NCBI GenBank assembly: GCA_032718475.1
Contig: JAUCBJ010004661.1
Location: forward strand, 1 to 64,000
Direction: 5' to 3'
DNA length: 64,000 bases
From: Nemertoderma westbladi
Taxonomy: Eukaryota; Xenacoelomorpha; Nemertodermatida; Nemertodermatidae
The notes under the pieces are model-generated. The model saw nothing but the letters and a program-made list of their open reading frames with translations. It searched no databases and was not told the DNA's origin. Shown here piece after piece: positions 11,727 to 21,712 of this stretch (position 1 is its first letter; every line of letters starts with the position of its first letter). Made by a program: the position numbers and the translations under genes.

Positions 11727-14700
11727 TTACGTTATGGAGTCCCTAGATGTTTGAAGGATTAGGGAGGTGGTCGTGGGAAGAGAATCTTGCCTTCCACAGT
11801 TTCCGGAGAGTCCTCCATTCCCTTCCGGTAAACACAAACGACCGACTGGGTGATTGAGTCGCTGCATCCCGAATACAATTCCAGGTTTCCTCTTCGTCCT
11901 GGAATAGTGACGATAGAAACATCGCTCTAAGTACACGACGGCCTTACAAAGCCGATTCCAGGAGCTATAGTGGTCCGTCGCTCTCTGCAGGAGAGGTGAG
12001 AGTCCCTGCGAGACGTCTGATGTTCCAGAGCTCCAATCGCTCTCTCTGATCTTCATGAAGGATCCACTCGCGGTGGGGAGGCCCAGATCCACGGCGTCGT
12101 CCCTGGCAACATGTAATACCGACAGATCTATCCCGGGTTCAAATAACTCCGATCCACCCGTCCGGGTTTCAGGTTCGACTTTCTCCGCTCCCTTGGCTGG
12201 TCTAATCTCAGTCGGAGTAAGATGGGGAGGCCATTCATTCTCCTTACTCAGGAAGTCGGGTTCGCCTAACCGGTCTATAGTATCTGTCAGTTCTTGAGGA
12301 GTTGCTCCTCTGGAAGCGATGTCCGTTGGATTAAACTTCTTGGGGCAATATCTCCATTGATCTACATTGGAGCTAAGATTGTCATTATCTGAGGAGTGTG
12401 GTGTTCCCTCAGTTGGGTCGTCTCCCTCACTAGTATCATCTTCCCATTCACTCACCTGGCGGACGCGATCTTGAAGCAGTCTTTCCCTGAGCGTTCTTCG
12501 GGAAGGTCCAGTAAGGTACCAACCTACTCTAGTTCTTACCGCATAGGTCTGTAGTGGCTGCGGTTGAGCAGGCCGTTTCTCTAATGTCTCCAGCGCCTCA
12601 TGCGCGTTTTGGCCGATGAGTATTTGCACTCCAGGATAATCAGTCTGGAATCGAGGTATGTTAAGATGTTGGATGCTCTCATCCTCGTCCCAATTATAAA
12701 GGTCTGCTTGAGTAGTAGCGAAGTTCTTTATAGCCACCATTTTCACTGACCTGATGCTATGTTCTCCTAGTTCGTCCTGGGGGGTGGACAACTCACCTAT
12801 ATAATAGTCGGCAGCTACAGTAGAATTCCAAACCTGCATGATCCCTGACATGTTTAGCTTGGTTCGGAACTTGGGTTGTCCAGCAAAGATGACTTCGGCT
12901 AGTTCTTTATCGATGAATGTTCCTGTGCTACCGGAGTCCAGGAGGGCGTTCACTATATAGCTCTTCTGAGGTCCGTGGACCCGTAACTGGACTACAGGAA
13001 ATTCTCGGATTCCTATATTGGAAGTTGGCGCTTTCCAAGATGGTTGTTGATCGGAAGTAGTTAAGGTAAGGTCGCTGTCTGTGTCTTTCTCATACACGAG
13101 TGCTCGATACACTGCGGTGGTGTTTATTAGGTAACAGGATTCGTTTTGGTCGGAGAACTCGTCCGTATAGAATCCTTCCATCTCAGATTGATCAGTGTCG
13201 TTCACATCACTGAATTGGACATGTAGTTCGGACTCACTTACCTGACTCGGGCTGTTTCGTTCGAATTCCGTGTGCAACAAGATATGATGTTTTGCGCCGC
13301 ACTTTGCACACCTTGCGTCGGAGTTACAGGTTCGCCGTTGGTGTCCTCGTCTGAGGCAATTATAACACAACCGCTTATCCCACATGACTTCACGTCTATC
13401 CTTTAGTGATTTCCTCAGGAATTTATCACACGCATTTAAACGGTGGGGCCCGTCGCACAGCACACATTTCGGCTTGATGTTACTTACTTTAACCTGTGCT
13501 ATGTGGTGCACACTTGTTCTTTCCTCGGGCTTTCTCACCTGAATTCTTTTAGGAGACGTAGGAAGGGTTTTTTGTACCGGTTCCCTTCTGTCATTGGGTC
13601 GAGACTCGGATTTACTTACCTGATCTTTAGGCATTTTATTGACATAATAAGATCTGTCAGTGTCTTTCCCGCTGTCCTCTCCTTGAGAAGTTTGGCTTTC
13701 ACCGTCGTCGGTATAACATACTGGTGTTACCCTTCTCCTAGAAACGGGTTTCTCACTTACCTTGTTTTCCAATGTCTTCTCTCTGGACTGCCTTAGGAGC
13801 TGTAATTTCACTTCTCTATCTAAGAATGACATGAGATCAGTCATGGTAGGGTCTCGTCGTTGTTGTTCCATCATATATAACACCTTCTTGTCCCAGCGTG
13901 TACCTACTCCACCCTTGGGCAAAGTAGATGCTAAGGCTCCTACAACCATAGAATTCTGGTATTCATGAGACTTACCTAACCAATCTAGTTGTCTACAGAT
14001 CTCCTGAATCTCATCGGAAAACTCTATAATCCCGCTGCTAAGAAACTTTCGGGGCGCCATTAATTTCGCATATAAATACCTAGCTATGTTAGTCTTATTA
14101 CCATACCTGATGTTTAGTGTATCCCAAACTTGTCTTAATCCATCTGGATGTCCAATAAATTTTAACGCCATTGACTTGGGAGGTCCTTCCAAACATTCGA
14201 TGAGGAATCTAAGTTTCTCTCCGTTAGATAGTACAGAGTTCTGTATGTTATCTTTGTAATATTCATTAAAAGGTAACCATTTCATCTCATCTCCATTGAA
14301 TTTGACTATCTCTCCCACCTTCACCGCTTGCCGGGCTTCGGTTCTAGCCATTTGACGCGTAAAACTTTCTTGGGCCATCGTGTTATTTAATATCGAGTTA
14401 TCGGTATATAAATTTCTCGGATTATGATCAACTCTATAGGGAATGTCATTATCAACAGGCATATAATTACCCTTAATAGGGTTCACTATAGGAGTTTCGA
14501 CTTCGCTAGCAGTATATATGCGTGTAGGCTCCACACCTTGCGCATGAGATACTTCAGACCTAACAGGTTGACACATTGTTACTGAGGGTGGTGGTATACC
14601 CTTTTGGGTATTTACTAATTTATCGCGTTCGAGCGCGATACTTTGCTGCACTTCTTGCAACTCTAGCCTACTTTCCCTCACTGTTCCCTTTAAATGTTGG

Positions 14701-15146
14701 ACAGTCCCTTCCAACTCTCGGACCTGTTGGGAGGAGCGTATCCGATTCTCCTTCATCTCTCCTAGGAGAATATCCATCCCCCGCCGTCTCTCGTCTACCC
14801 AATCAACCGCCGAAACGGGATCCGCCAACGTCGTAGCGGGCAAACGAGGGACAACGGGCGACAAATTTGGAATATTTCGCTCGGGGTCCAGGACCTGAAC
14901 TGTCTCCTGGGCAGTTCTACGGGGCACAGGTAGCTTAGTGCTATGCAGAGGGAATTTATAGGTAGCTTCAGGGAGCACAGGTGTATCTATTACCGAAGGG
15001 GTGATTTCAAGAACAGGCCTAATTATTTCAGGCTCATCTACTATAGTAGGGAGTCTTTCTATTTTAATTATTTGGTCTGTGGGTTCTGTACTGCCTAAGT
15101 TGGTGTTATTTAGTTGCCTTCTAACAGCTGGAGGCAAATCAGGCAA
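11727..15146 (-). CDS. E1 Gag C-terminal part plus protease, fused to pol remnants
   Basis: A 1139-residue open frame. It has a DUF1759-like Gag region from about residue 279 (FNGDEMKWLPF). Three zinc knuckles follow from about 560 (CVLCDG-H, CYNCLRRGHQRRTC, CAKCGAKHH). A DUF1758-type aspartic protease has its active site DSGSTGTFID near 734. After the protease linker, at about residue 924, the frame jumps directly to NVDQW, which in E2 lies at the end of RNase H, so RT and RNase H are missing. A second jump at about 1084 removes integrase and most of the C-terminal domain. Both deletions keep the frame. One in-frame TAA at 15252-15254 separates it from the first part of gag. The listed start is only the first ATG after that stop. 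Confidence 0.85.
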   Translation of the reverse strand: MPDLPPAVRRQLNNTNLGSTEPTDQIIKIERLPTIVDEPEIIRPVLEITPSVIDTPVLPEATYKFPLHSTKLPVPRRTAQETVQVLDPERNIPNLSPVVPRLPATTLADPVSAVDWVDERRRGMDILLGEMKENRIRSSQQVRELEGTVQHLKGTVRESRLELQEVQQSIALERDKLVNTQKGIPPPSVTMCQPVRSEVSHAQGVEPTRIYTASEVETPIVNPIKGNYMPVDNDIPYRVDHNPRNLYTDNSILNNTMAQESFTRQMARTEARQAVKVGEIVKFNGDEMKWLPFNEYYKDNIQNSVLSNGEKLRFLIECLEGPPKSMALKFIGHPDGLRQVWDTLNIRYGNKTNIARYLYAKLMAPRKFLSSGIIEFSDEIQEICRQLDWLGKSHEYQNSMVVGALASTLPKGGVGTRWDKKVLYMMEQQRRDPTMTDLMSFLDREVKLQLLRQSREKTLENKVSEKPVSRRRVTPVCYTDDGESQTSQGEDSGKDTDRSYYVNKMPKDQVSKSESRPNDRREPVQKTLPTSPKRIQVRKPEERTSVHHIAQVKVSNIKPKCVLCDGPHRLNACDKFLRKSLKDRREVMWDKRLCYNCLRRGHQRRTCNSDARCAKCGAKHHILLHTEFERNSPSQVSESELHVQFSDVNDTDQSEMEGFYTDEFSDQNESCYLINTTAVYRALVYEKDTDSDLTLTTSDQQPSWKAPTSNIGIREFPVVQLRVHGPQKSYIVNALLDSGSTGTFIDKELAEVIFAGQPKFRTKLNMSGIMQVWNSTVAADYYIGELSTPQDELGEHSIRSVKMVAIKNFATTQADLYNWDEDESIQHLNIPRFQTDYPGVQILIGQNAHEALETLEKRPAQPQPLQTYAVRTRVGWYLTGPSRRTLRERLLQDRVRQVSEWEDDTSEGDDPTEGTPHSSDNDNLSSNVDQWRYCPKKFNPTDIASRGATPQELTDTIDRLGEPDFLSKENEWPPHLTPTEIRPAKGAEKVEPETRTGGSELFEPGIDLSVLHVARDDAVDLGLPTASGSFMKIRESDWSSGTSDVSQGLSPLLQRATDHYSSWNRLCKAVVYLERCFYRHYSRTKRKPGIVFGMQRLNHPVGRLCLPEGNGGLSGNCGRQDSLPTTTSLILQTSRDSIT
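13236..13979 (-). promoter_or_regulatory. Cluster of 5' splice donor-like sites in E1 gag
   Basis: In sense, CAGGTAAGT occurs at 13236-13244 and 13614-13622, AAGGTAAGT at 13755-13763, TAGGTAAGT at 13971-13979, AAAGTAAGT at 13482-13490 and CAGGTGAGA at 13533-13541. Most encode Q/K-V-S or Q-V-R in frame. Whether any is used is unknown. Confidence 0.5.
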
Positions 15147-15251
15147 TTTCTGACGGTGGAATGTTCTTTTACGTCTGCTTAGACGAGATCTATTTCCTTT
15201 GCCTTCAGTATCGGTGGTATCGCCTTCTTCAGATGATGTATATCCCTGTCT

Positions 15252-16202
15252 TTAGGGAGTAGATCGATTCATCATCTGCATATTACTAGCTGTTAACTGT
15301 TTACTGAAGTCGTCTTGCTTCTCTTGAAGATTTTCCAACTCCAGTTGGGTGATCTCTTCAGCCGCTCTCCGTTCTGCTTCCGCCACCGCTGCCGCTTTTG
15401 CCTCTGCCGCTGCCGCTTTTGCCTCTGCCTCGGCTTCTGCTGCTGCCGCTTTTGCCTTTGCCGCTGCTTCTGCCAAGGTCGCTTTTGCCTCTGCCGCTGC
15501 TTCTGCCAAGGTCGCTGCTATTTTCTTTTTGTCTTCTATAAGTTTTTTCTTTACTTGCTCTTCTTGAACTCTATTGATGCGGAGGAGTTCATCAAATTTA
15601 GCTTGGTTCGCCGCTAACATTTCCGCATCAATTGCGTCCAGCACAAGCTTGGTTCCTTCACTATTAGGGCTAAGCCCCTCCAGCCTTCTCCTCAACTCTT
15701 CATCTCCCACAAAGCGTTGATAGTCTGACAGATAGATGTCAATGGCATCTCTCTTTCGCGGCCCCTCCGCTGTCCCTTCGCTTTCTTCTTGAGAAGAAGT
15801 GGCGTCTTTTGATTCTTCATAGGTTGGCCGTTCATCATAAACCGTATCCGCCATCTTCGCTCCGCGTTCGGGCGTCCGCTCAACAGTATCCGAACTACTG
15901 GAGCTCTCGGGCCGCTGAGAACTAGGTTCTTGGCTAGGAGGTGGCTGCTGTTTGGCAGCTGCTTCTTGATCCCGCTTAACTTGGGCCCGAGTACCGATGA
16001 TAGACCTACGGCGCTTCACTAACTTCGCGAATTGCGAAATTGCTTCTACTAACCTAGGTTCTGACACAGCTACTGTAGGGGTTGTCTTTCTTACAGTAGG
16101 AGGGGTTTCAGACCTCGGTCTGGGATTCTCTATACTCCTATCTGATAAACAGACTGTTGTTTCTAGGAGACTATCTGACAGAGTTTGCCTTGTGTCAGAC
16201 AT
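15252..16202 (-). CDS. gag: E1 Gag N-terminal part, ended by a premature stop
   Basis: 316 residues beginning MSDTRQTLSDSLLE, the start shared with E2 and E3. It has a Ser/Pro-rich region, then RDAIDIYLSDYQRFVG, then an alanine/glutamate/lysine-rich helical stretch (about residues 225-290) likely to be a coiled coil. It stops at RSTP where the other copies read a lysine codon (AAA to TAA). The N-terminal 140 residues resemble E3 more than E2, while the sequence after RDAID resembles E2. This suggests a recombinant origin. Confidence 0.85.
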   Translation of the reverse strand: MSDTRQTLSDSLLETTVCLSDRSIENPRPRSETPPTVRKTTPTVAVSEPRLVEAISQFAKLVKRRRSIIGTRAQVKRDQEAAAKQQPPPSQEPSSQRPESSSSSDTVERTPERGAKMADTVYDERPTYEESKDATSSQEESEGTAEGPRKRDAIDIYLSDYQRFVGDEELRRRLEGLSPNSEGTKLVLDAIDAEMLAANQAKFDELLRINRVQEEQVKKKLIEDKKKIAATLAEAAAEAKATLAEAAAKAKAAAAEAEAEAKAAAAEAKAAAVAEAERRAAEEITQLELENLQEKQDDFSKQLTASNMQMMNRSTP

Positions 16203-16338
16203 GTTTGTTTGTACAGTTGGATGCCTACTGCTATATTACAGTCTAAGCAAGTCTAGTAATTCAGTATTAACTGCTAGCCTAGTAATTAATTACCGATACT
16301 GCTACTCAGCGTAGCGTGATATATATAATATATTAGAA

Positions 16339-16581
16339 TACCGGTATGCTTATAGTATATATAAGTATTATTACAGACTAGTTTTATCACAGAATACCGG
16401 TATAATTTTAGCACAAATATATATAAATATATAATAGGCCTATCGGGAATACCGGTATACAGCTTACAGTTTGTAGCATATATAAGTATAATTCTGTACT
16501 AGAATTAATTATAAAGTACCGGTATAATTTCAGCCTAAATTTATAGAAATAAAGATAATAGGCCTATCGTAAATACCGGTA
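16339..16581. repeat. Five TACCGGTA palindromes
   Basis: Octamers at 16339, 16395, 16450, 16517 and 16574, spaced 55-67 bp, embedded in a degenerate tandem repeat. E2 and E3 carry four each in the matching place. Confidence 0.85.
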
Positions 16582-18416
16582 TGTCAATTATTTTAAATAA
16601 CTGAATTTCTGAATTTTAAGGGTTACTTGGTTACCTTAACTTACTTTATTGCCGTTATTTAAGCAGTAGTCCAACTGATATTGAGACCTAATTGTTGTAT
16701 GGCAGGCCTACTATTTATAAATCGTTTGAGTTGATTTATAATATATATATACCCGTTTAATGGGTTTTGTCAATATTTGAAATAAATGTTATTATTTCTG
16801 GGGAGTAATCACTACACAAAGCGGTGCGCTTTCAGTGAAGTGTTACTTATAGGACACTAAAACAAATAATGCTAATTTACCTAAGTTACTTAATACTACA
16901 AATTACGTACAATTCGGGTGAGATTACAATCTCTAAATAAACACAAAAATTTACAAAAACACAAAATACGAATTTTTAGGGTAATTTTACAAGAAGTCTA
17001 CAAACCAGCCTAACAAAGGGTTAGAAATCTGGTTATTACAACGTACAGGGTACTACGGTATTTGAAAATAATAAGTAGTAGTAAATACACTGCGTTGTCC
17101 AGATAGGAAAATACCACCGCCTGACGACCTATAGCCGTATCGCTATAGGTTCTACGTTATGTATCACGGAGTGTTCCTACCTAGAAGTTAATAGAGCTAA
17201 TCGAACGTGCCTATCAACCACTTTACAACACAAATATAATGGCTACACTAATTACTCTCGGAAAGCACTGTACACTAAACCCTAAATTAGGTACGAGTAC
17301 TTGTACAACATATAATCTGTAGTTAAATATACTTGAACAGCTAAAAGAACCACGGCATCTGCTGGAGTGACCGATGCACAAAATCACCAGTCTTTACCTA
17401 CGCCAAGCAGCCCGTGTAGTACCGGGGTTAATTTAACTATAGCGGCATGTATAACAAACACAATTACTGTAGGAACAAACTTGGGGAATGAATGTTGCGA
17501 ATAATCGCATAAACTCTGAATAATAAATATTACGCTACGCGTACAAACTACTCAAACAAAATGCAGACCGAACACTGACAGACTACTATCAAGCCTAAAT
17601 AAACTACAGGACATGCAGACTCCGAAATAATTAGGTAGTATGCGTTCTAAACCAGTAGTACGACTTATTCTTTAGTTGGGGGTTTACCTTACAGCATTCG
17701 CTGCCCCTACTTCCTAACCGTTCTTTATCGGACAAGTGATCTACACACGCTGCAATCCGTTCAGACCTAATAACAGCCAGACAACTATCCAGCCTACAAA
17801 TTATCTAAATAAATATTATACGCTACCCGTACAGACTTACACAAACAAAGTACAGACTCAACGATGGCAGACTACTCTCAAGCCTAAATAAACTACAGGA
17901 CATGCAGACTCCGAAATAATTAGGTAGTATGCGTTCTAACCCAGTAGTACGACTTATTCTTTAATTGGGGGTTTACCTTACAGCATTCGCTGCCCCTACT
18001 TCATAACCGTTCTTTATCGGACAGATGATCTACACACACTGCAATCCGTTCAGACTTAACAACAATCAGACAACAGCTCAGCCTACAAATTGTCTGTACA
18101 ATCTGATCAGGCTTACACGCCTTCTGTTCAATACTGGCCTACAAACAAATAAAACTTGACAGAAATAAGTAAAATCTCAATAAAAACCAGGCGTCCCCGA
18201 TTAATTATTAAGACCTACCGGCATATATAATCAAATCGAATAATACTGCTGTACTTATACGGGAAGTACCAGTTAGGACAGTTAGGCCTACCGACCTACT
18301 GAAGTACCGATTCTGGCAGTTGGACCTACGGACCTACGGCAGTACCGGTTCTGACAGTTGGACCTACTGACCTACTGAAGTACCGTTCAGGTTTACCGGT
18401 TGACCGGTACTTTCAA

Positions 18417-18439
18417 CTTTATTGCTTACTGCAATAAAG
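18417..18439 (-). promoter_or_regulatory. Leader hairpin of E1
   Basis: CTTTATTGC (18417-18425), loop of 5, GCAATAAAG (18431-18439): a perfect 9-bp stem 16 bases from the 5' LTR. It is conserved with paired changes in E3. Confidence 0.65.
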
Positions 18440-18455
18440 AAGCTATATCCGTTAT

Positions 18456-19667
18456 TGTTCGCGCTTTCAGACCTTTGGCAGTTTAACCCACCAAATTAAG
18501 ATGTCTTCTAGATATTAAATCGGTTTTTAGTCTATGACAAGTATTTGATTCACTACACTAGTCGAAACCAATCTGTGCGCGATCATTCACCCGCTGGATA
18601 TTCCCGGGAGATTGGGTTCGACGGTTTAATTTTATTGCTATGTAAGCCTAATGTATTATTCGACTGACAGTATTATATAATCTCTGACAATATTATTTAC
18701 CTTCGGGAATATTAACAGTTCCTTTAGGACGTGGCGCTCTATCTATATAAACAGAGTTATGACTTAAACTACTCACAACGATATGGCTTAGTTACAATTC
18801 ACATATATGGCGCATTCTTTAGGAAATGCTTCGTTATCAGTCTCACTCATACACAATGCTGCACAATACTGCACACTGATCTGCCGATCTTCACTGATTT
18901 TAGTCACATATAAAAGGAACACGGACCGAATCATGTAGGGTCTATCAAATAACATTAGATTCACTTCAAACCACTCAACATAGGTCGCAATCATTTATCT
19001 GTAACCTTTCTCTCTTACCTTCGGTATATCAAGAATATTGGGTTTTCGGGGTTATTTGTCGTTATTCCAAATATAATAATTCATCAACCATATTATGAAG
19101 AACTGACAGTAAATAGCAGTATAACAATATAAAAGTATGCACAGTGTTACACAGTATGCAGTGTATGCAGTACTGCAGTATGCAGTATGCAGACATCAGA
19201 CATCAGTTTGTTATGATAACGGATATATGTCCTTATAATTAAGCCTACTAGTGTAAGACTAAAAACTGAAAACACGGAGGTGCCAAAAGCCGGTTCTTAG
19301 GCTCTGAGCAAAACATAACACTGAACTACTGAGTTTCTGTATACACCTCCAACACAGAGACAACAAACGCTCTGATTGGTCAACCTGAACAACGAGAGAA
19401 CAAAGAACAAAGAAACGTCGACGTGGCAATATCAGCTGCTAGCCGTCGTCATGGTAGCGACACTGTTTTCAAGAGTATCGAGCTTTTACGTCACGGAATT
19501 ACGGATTATGTCCTCTAAAGTACAAATACAGAAGAAATAGCTTTTATGTCCGCTAAAACACCAGTACAGCAAGGACACGGCCTTTTTATGCCTGGTAAAC
19601 CAACTACAGAGTATTTTACGGGAAAAATAAGGAAAAATAACCGGACAATTCAGCAAAAGCTTTTACA
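18456..19667 (-). repeat. E1 5' LTR
   Basis: Direct repeat of 7500-8711, 1212 bp. It is bordered by AATAT on the outside and the hairpin-bearing leader on the inside. Confidence 0.92.
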
Positions 19668-19730
19668 AATATATTATATGTAATGCAGCTGCAATGCCGC
19701 ATGCCGATTGTAGTAGTATTAGTAGGAACC
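19668..19730 (+). pseudogene. RTE-like LINE 3' tail, right of E1
   Basis: Contains ATGCAGCTGCAATGC and GCATGCCGAT, ending in a TAG/AGT-rich tail. It matches the 3' end of the RTE copy at 24687-24729. It is the continuation of 7228-7499 interrupted by E1. Confidence 0.8.
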
Positions 19731-20664
19731 CTTATCATAATCATACATATGAATTAATGTGAAAAAAGTGGTTGACTTTAAAAACAAACAGGCAGTATAA
19801 TAGTAGCAGTCAAATGTATTATTAAAACACTTATACTAATCAACACTAATTTAACCATAACACCAATAATAAATTATACACTAATCAAATAACCAATCAG
19901 CTTTAACTAAAACACTTTAACCTAACCAATAAACTGTAAATGAATGTAACAGATAATCAGCTCAATTATATATAATGCTTATATATTTTAAATTGGAAAT
20001 CAATTTAAAACAAAAATCACCATTTTGGCCAAATGGCCAATGGAATTTTTGTAACTTAAATTCACATTTATAACTATATATAAATAATGATAAAACGGAT
20101 TTCAAAGAAAATAATATCGAATAATATCAAACCCGCTATCAAACCCTCCATATTGTAAATTATTTAAAATTATTAAATAAATTATATAATATACAAAAGG
20201 GATAGGGGGATATTATCTTTTAAATAATGTATATGTCAGCTGTAACCTAACTGTTACTATTCTATATGACTAAATATTGTATGTCTGCTGTAACCTAGAA
20301 ACTGTTACTATTCTATATAACTAAATAATGTATGTGTCTGCTGTAACCTAGTAACTGTTACTATTCTATATAAATAAATCAAAACTGCTATTTTGTGTTT
20401 CAAAAACAAAGTTAAACTTCAATAAGGTAACCTTTAAGAATGAAAACAAAAGACCAATCGGTATATATTAGCAGAAAATTGAATACGGCGGCCCAGCAAG
20501 GGAAAGAAACACAAGAAAATGTAGTATAGCATGCATGTACAGTATGTGTAAATAATATCTAGAGCAAAAAATATAAGCACTACAAATCATATACCAACTA
20601 AAATGTATGTAAATCCAAATAAAACAGGTACCGAACTAATAATTCTACACAAATGAAGTTCATA
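19731..20664. other. AT-rich region downstream of the host gene
   Basis: No gene. It contains the roughly 58-bp triple repeat at 20226-20375. It lies beyond the likely polyadenylation signal of the host gene. Confidence 0.5.
20226..20375. repeat. Three tandem copies of a ~58-bp unit
   Basis: The phrase CTGTAACCTA, then ACTGTTACTATTCTATAT, recurs three times. Confidence 0.8.
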
Positions 20665-20670
20665 TTTATT
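20665..20670 (-). promoter_or_regulatory. Polyadenylation signal of host gene
   Basis: AATAAA on the minus strand, about 43 bases after the stop codon of the terminal exon. Confidence 0.45.
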
Positions 20671-20712
20671 CTGAGTACTATCCTTCGGACTCTAACTGAC
20701 ACAACATCTTCT

Positions 20713-20995
20713 TTACACAGTGAAGACTCCAAGGCAGACAGCTATCATACCAATACTGATAGCGGCTGTGGTTGCAGCTCCGCTGCCACGAGTAGATGCA
20801 GTCGTGGTACTAGATGTATCACCAATGCAGACGTACCTACCGTGTGCGCCTTTGTTTTTGTAGGTTGTAGTGCCAGTTTTGCATTCACATTTTTGGGAGC
20901 CAGTAACGAGAGTTTTGAAATCTTTTGCTTCACTGCCAGTGGCGGCGTTGGTGAATGCGCATTGAGTTAAGTCTCTCGGCGCCTCGCATTTCAAC
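20713..20995 (-). CDS. Host gene, terminal exon: Cys-rich surface protein with GPI-type tail
   Basis: In sense the exon follows a strong acceptor (a pyrimidine run, then CACCATTAG, AG at 20996-20997). It reads LKCEAPRDLTQC and continues with KCECKTG and YVC. It ends in a Ser/Thr-rich stalk and a hydrophobic C-terminus (AAISIGMIAVCLGVFTV) directly before the stop, with no basic cytoplasmic tail. That layout fits a GPI-anchor signal; a short transmembrane end is the alternative. The first base completes a codon with the two bases left by the exon at 59882, giving CAG. The cysteine spacing looks EGF-like but I do not recognise the specific gene. Confidence 0.7.
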
Positions 20996-21228
20996 CTAAT
21001 GGTGAGAATAAAAGAAAAAGCTCAATAAAAATAATAACCGTAAATATTGTTTAGTTATTAATTACAGATTACCAGTATTAAATAATAAGCAATATTACAA
21101 ATATGTGAAAGGGGGGGTGGGTAATTTGACGCAAATCTTATCTCGGTGTTACAATTATCAATTACGGGAAACGAACAGGTTACAGTGTCACATGATTCTA
21201 ACAAAACAATAAACTAATGCCAAAGGAG

Positions 21229-21510
21229 TTAGTTTCCTCCTTGGTGTAGTGGCTGCATTGAATTCACATCTCCCGTAGGTCGTGGGTTCGATCCTCACAT
21301 GGGCCAGGGCAGTTTTCGTTTCGGCACGAATGTTTTAAAGGGACCAGCCAGTGCGCATCTCTGCCTTACATAAGTAAATGGTAGCTAAATAAGTCCTGGA
21401 GTTTCCTCTGGGGAGTAAAGTTCTGGGGGGACCGCACTGGAAATAAGTCGTCAGACTTTGTGCGTAATCCCTGGCCTAGCGGCCGAAGAAAATTTACTTT
21501 TACTTTACTT
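21229..21510 (+). mobile_element. tRNA-headed SINE
   Basis: A box-A-like TTGGTGTAGTGG (21241-21252) and a box B GGGTTCGATCC (21284-21294) sit at tRNA-like spacing. An unrelated body follows, and the element ends in TTTACTTTTACTTTAC. The tRNA cloverleaf is degenerate, so it is a SINE promoter rather than a functional tRNA. The body section from CTGGGGGGACC to the tail recurs in the second, split copy. Confidence 0.65.
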
Positions 21511-21590
21511 TTCTCCATAGTTGTCGCAATTTCGTTTCTCTGCAGTTTCTCTGAAAACTGGAGTTTCATCTGGGGGGACCGTATTGGAAA

Positions 21591-21712
21591 GGTTATGGTG
21601 CGTTAGGTCCTGGCGCTTTAGGTCCTGGTAGCATTAGGTCCGTGGCATTAGGTCCGTGGCGTTAGGTCCCGGTAGCGTTAGGGCCGTGCCATTAGGTCAG
21701 TAGGTCCAGTCT
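21591..21712. repeat. 15-bp tandem units, left arm of FB2 (reversed)
   Basis: Seven or eight degenerate copies of GCGTTAGGTCC at 14-16 bp spacing. They are inverted relative to the right arm. Confidence 0.8.

Larger units (their letters stand above)
16203..18455 (-). other. E1 5' leader, 2.25 kb
   Basis: No gene. It contains a cluster of TACCGGTA palindromes (16339-16581), a tandem duplication of about 289 bp (start points 17581 and 17870), about 41-bp repeats rich in GGACCTAC and TACCGGTT (18250-18385), and a hairpin next to the LTR. The bases directly after the 5' LTR do not start with TGG, so no standard tRNA primer-binding site is visible. Confidence 0.75.
7500..19667 (-). mobile_element. 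BEL/Pao LTR retrotransposon E1, non-autonomous
   Basis: The two LTRs are each 1212 bp (7500-8711 and 18456-19667). They start TGT and end ACA, and the 5-bp target duplication AATAT lies at 7495-7499 and 19668-19672. I saw one mismatch between the LTRs (G/A in the stretch at 8351 versus 19307), so insertion is recent. In sense order it has a 2.25-kb leader, gag with one premature stop, protease, a remnant of the RNase H/integrase spacer, a short C-terminal tail, two accessory frames and the 3' LTR. RT, most of RNase H and integrase are deleted, so it could move only with proteins supplied by a partner. Confidence 0.92.

Noticed and set aside
12361-12396. RT deletion as a retroposed spliced RNA
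   Set aside because: The matching E2 sequence around the 5' junction (GAC-GAC-ATT-CAC) has no GT donor at the point where the copies diverge, so simple splicing does not explain it. An intact partner of E1/E3 type would be needed to exclude it fully.
15315-15617. Plus-strand alanine- or cysteine-rich frames opposite gag (also 42204-42458 and 48575-48840)
   Set aside because: Shadows of the Ala/Glu/Lys-rich coding repeat in gag.
20653-20970. Plus-strand 105-residue frame overlapping the host exon
   Set aside because: It is the shadow of the minus-strand exon, which has splice sites in matching phase and a sensible C-terminus.
21241-21310. Possible functional tRNA gene
   Set aside because: The A and B boxes are good but the anticodon arm and acceptor do not fold convincingly, and a SINE body and tail follow.
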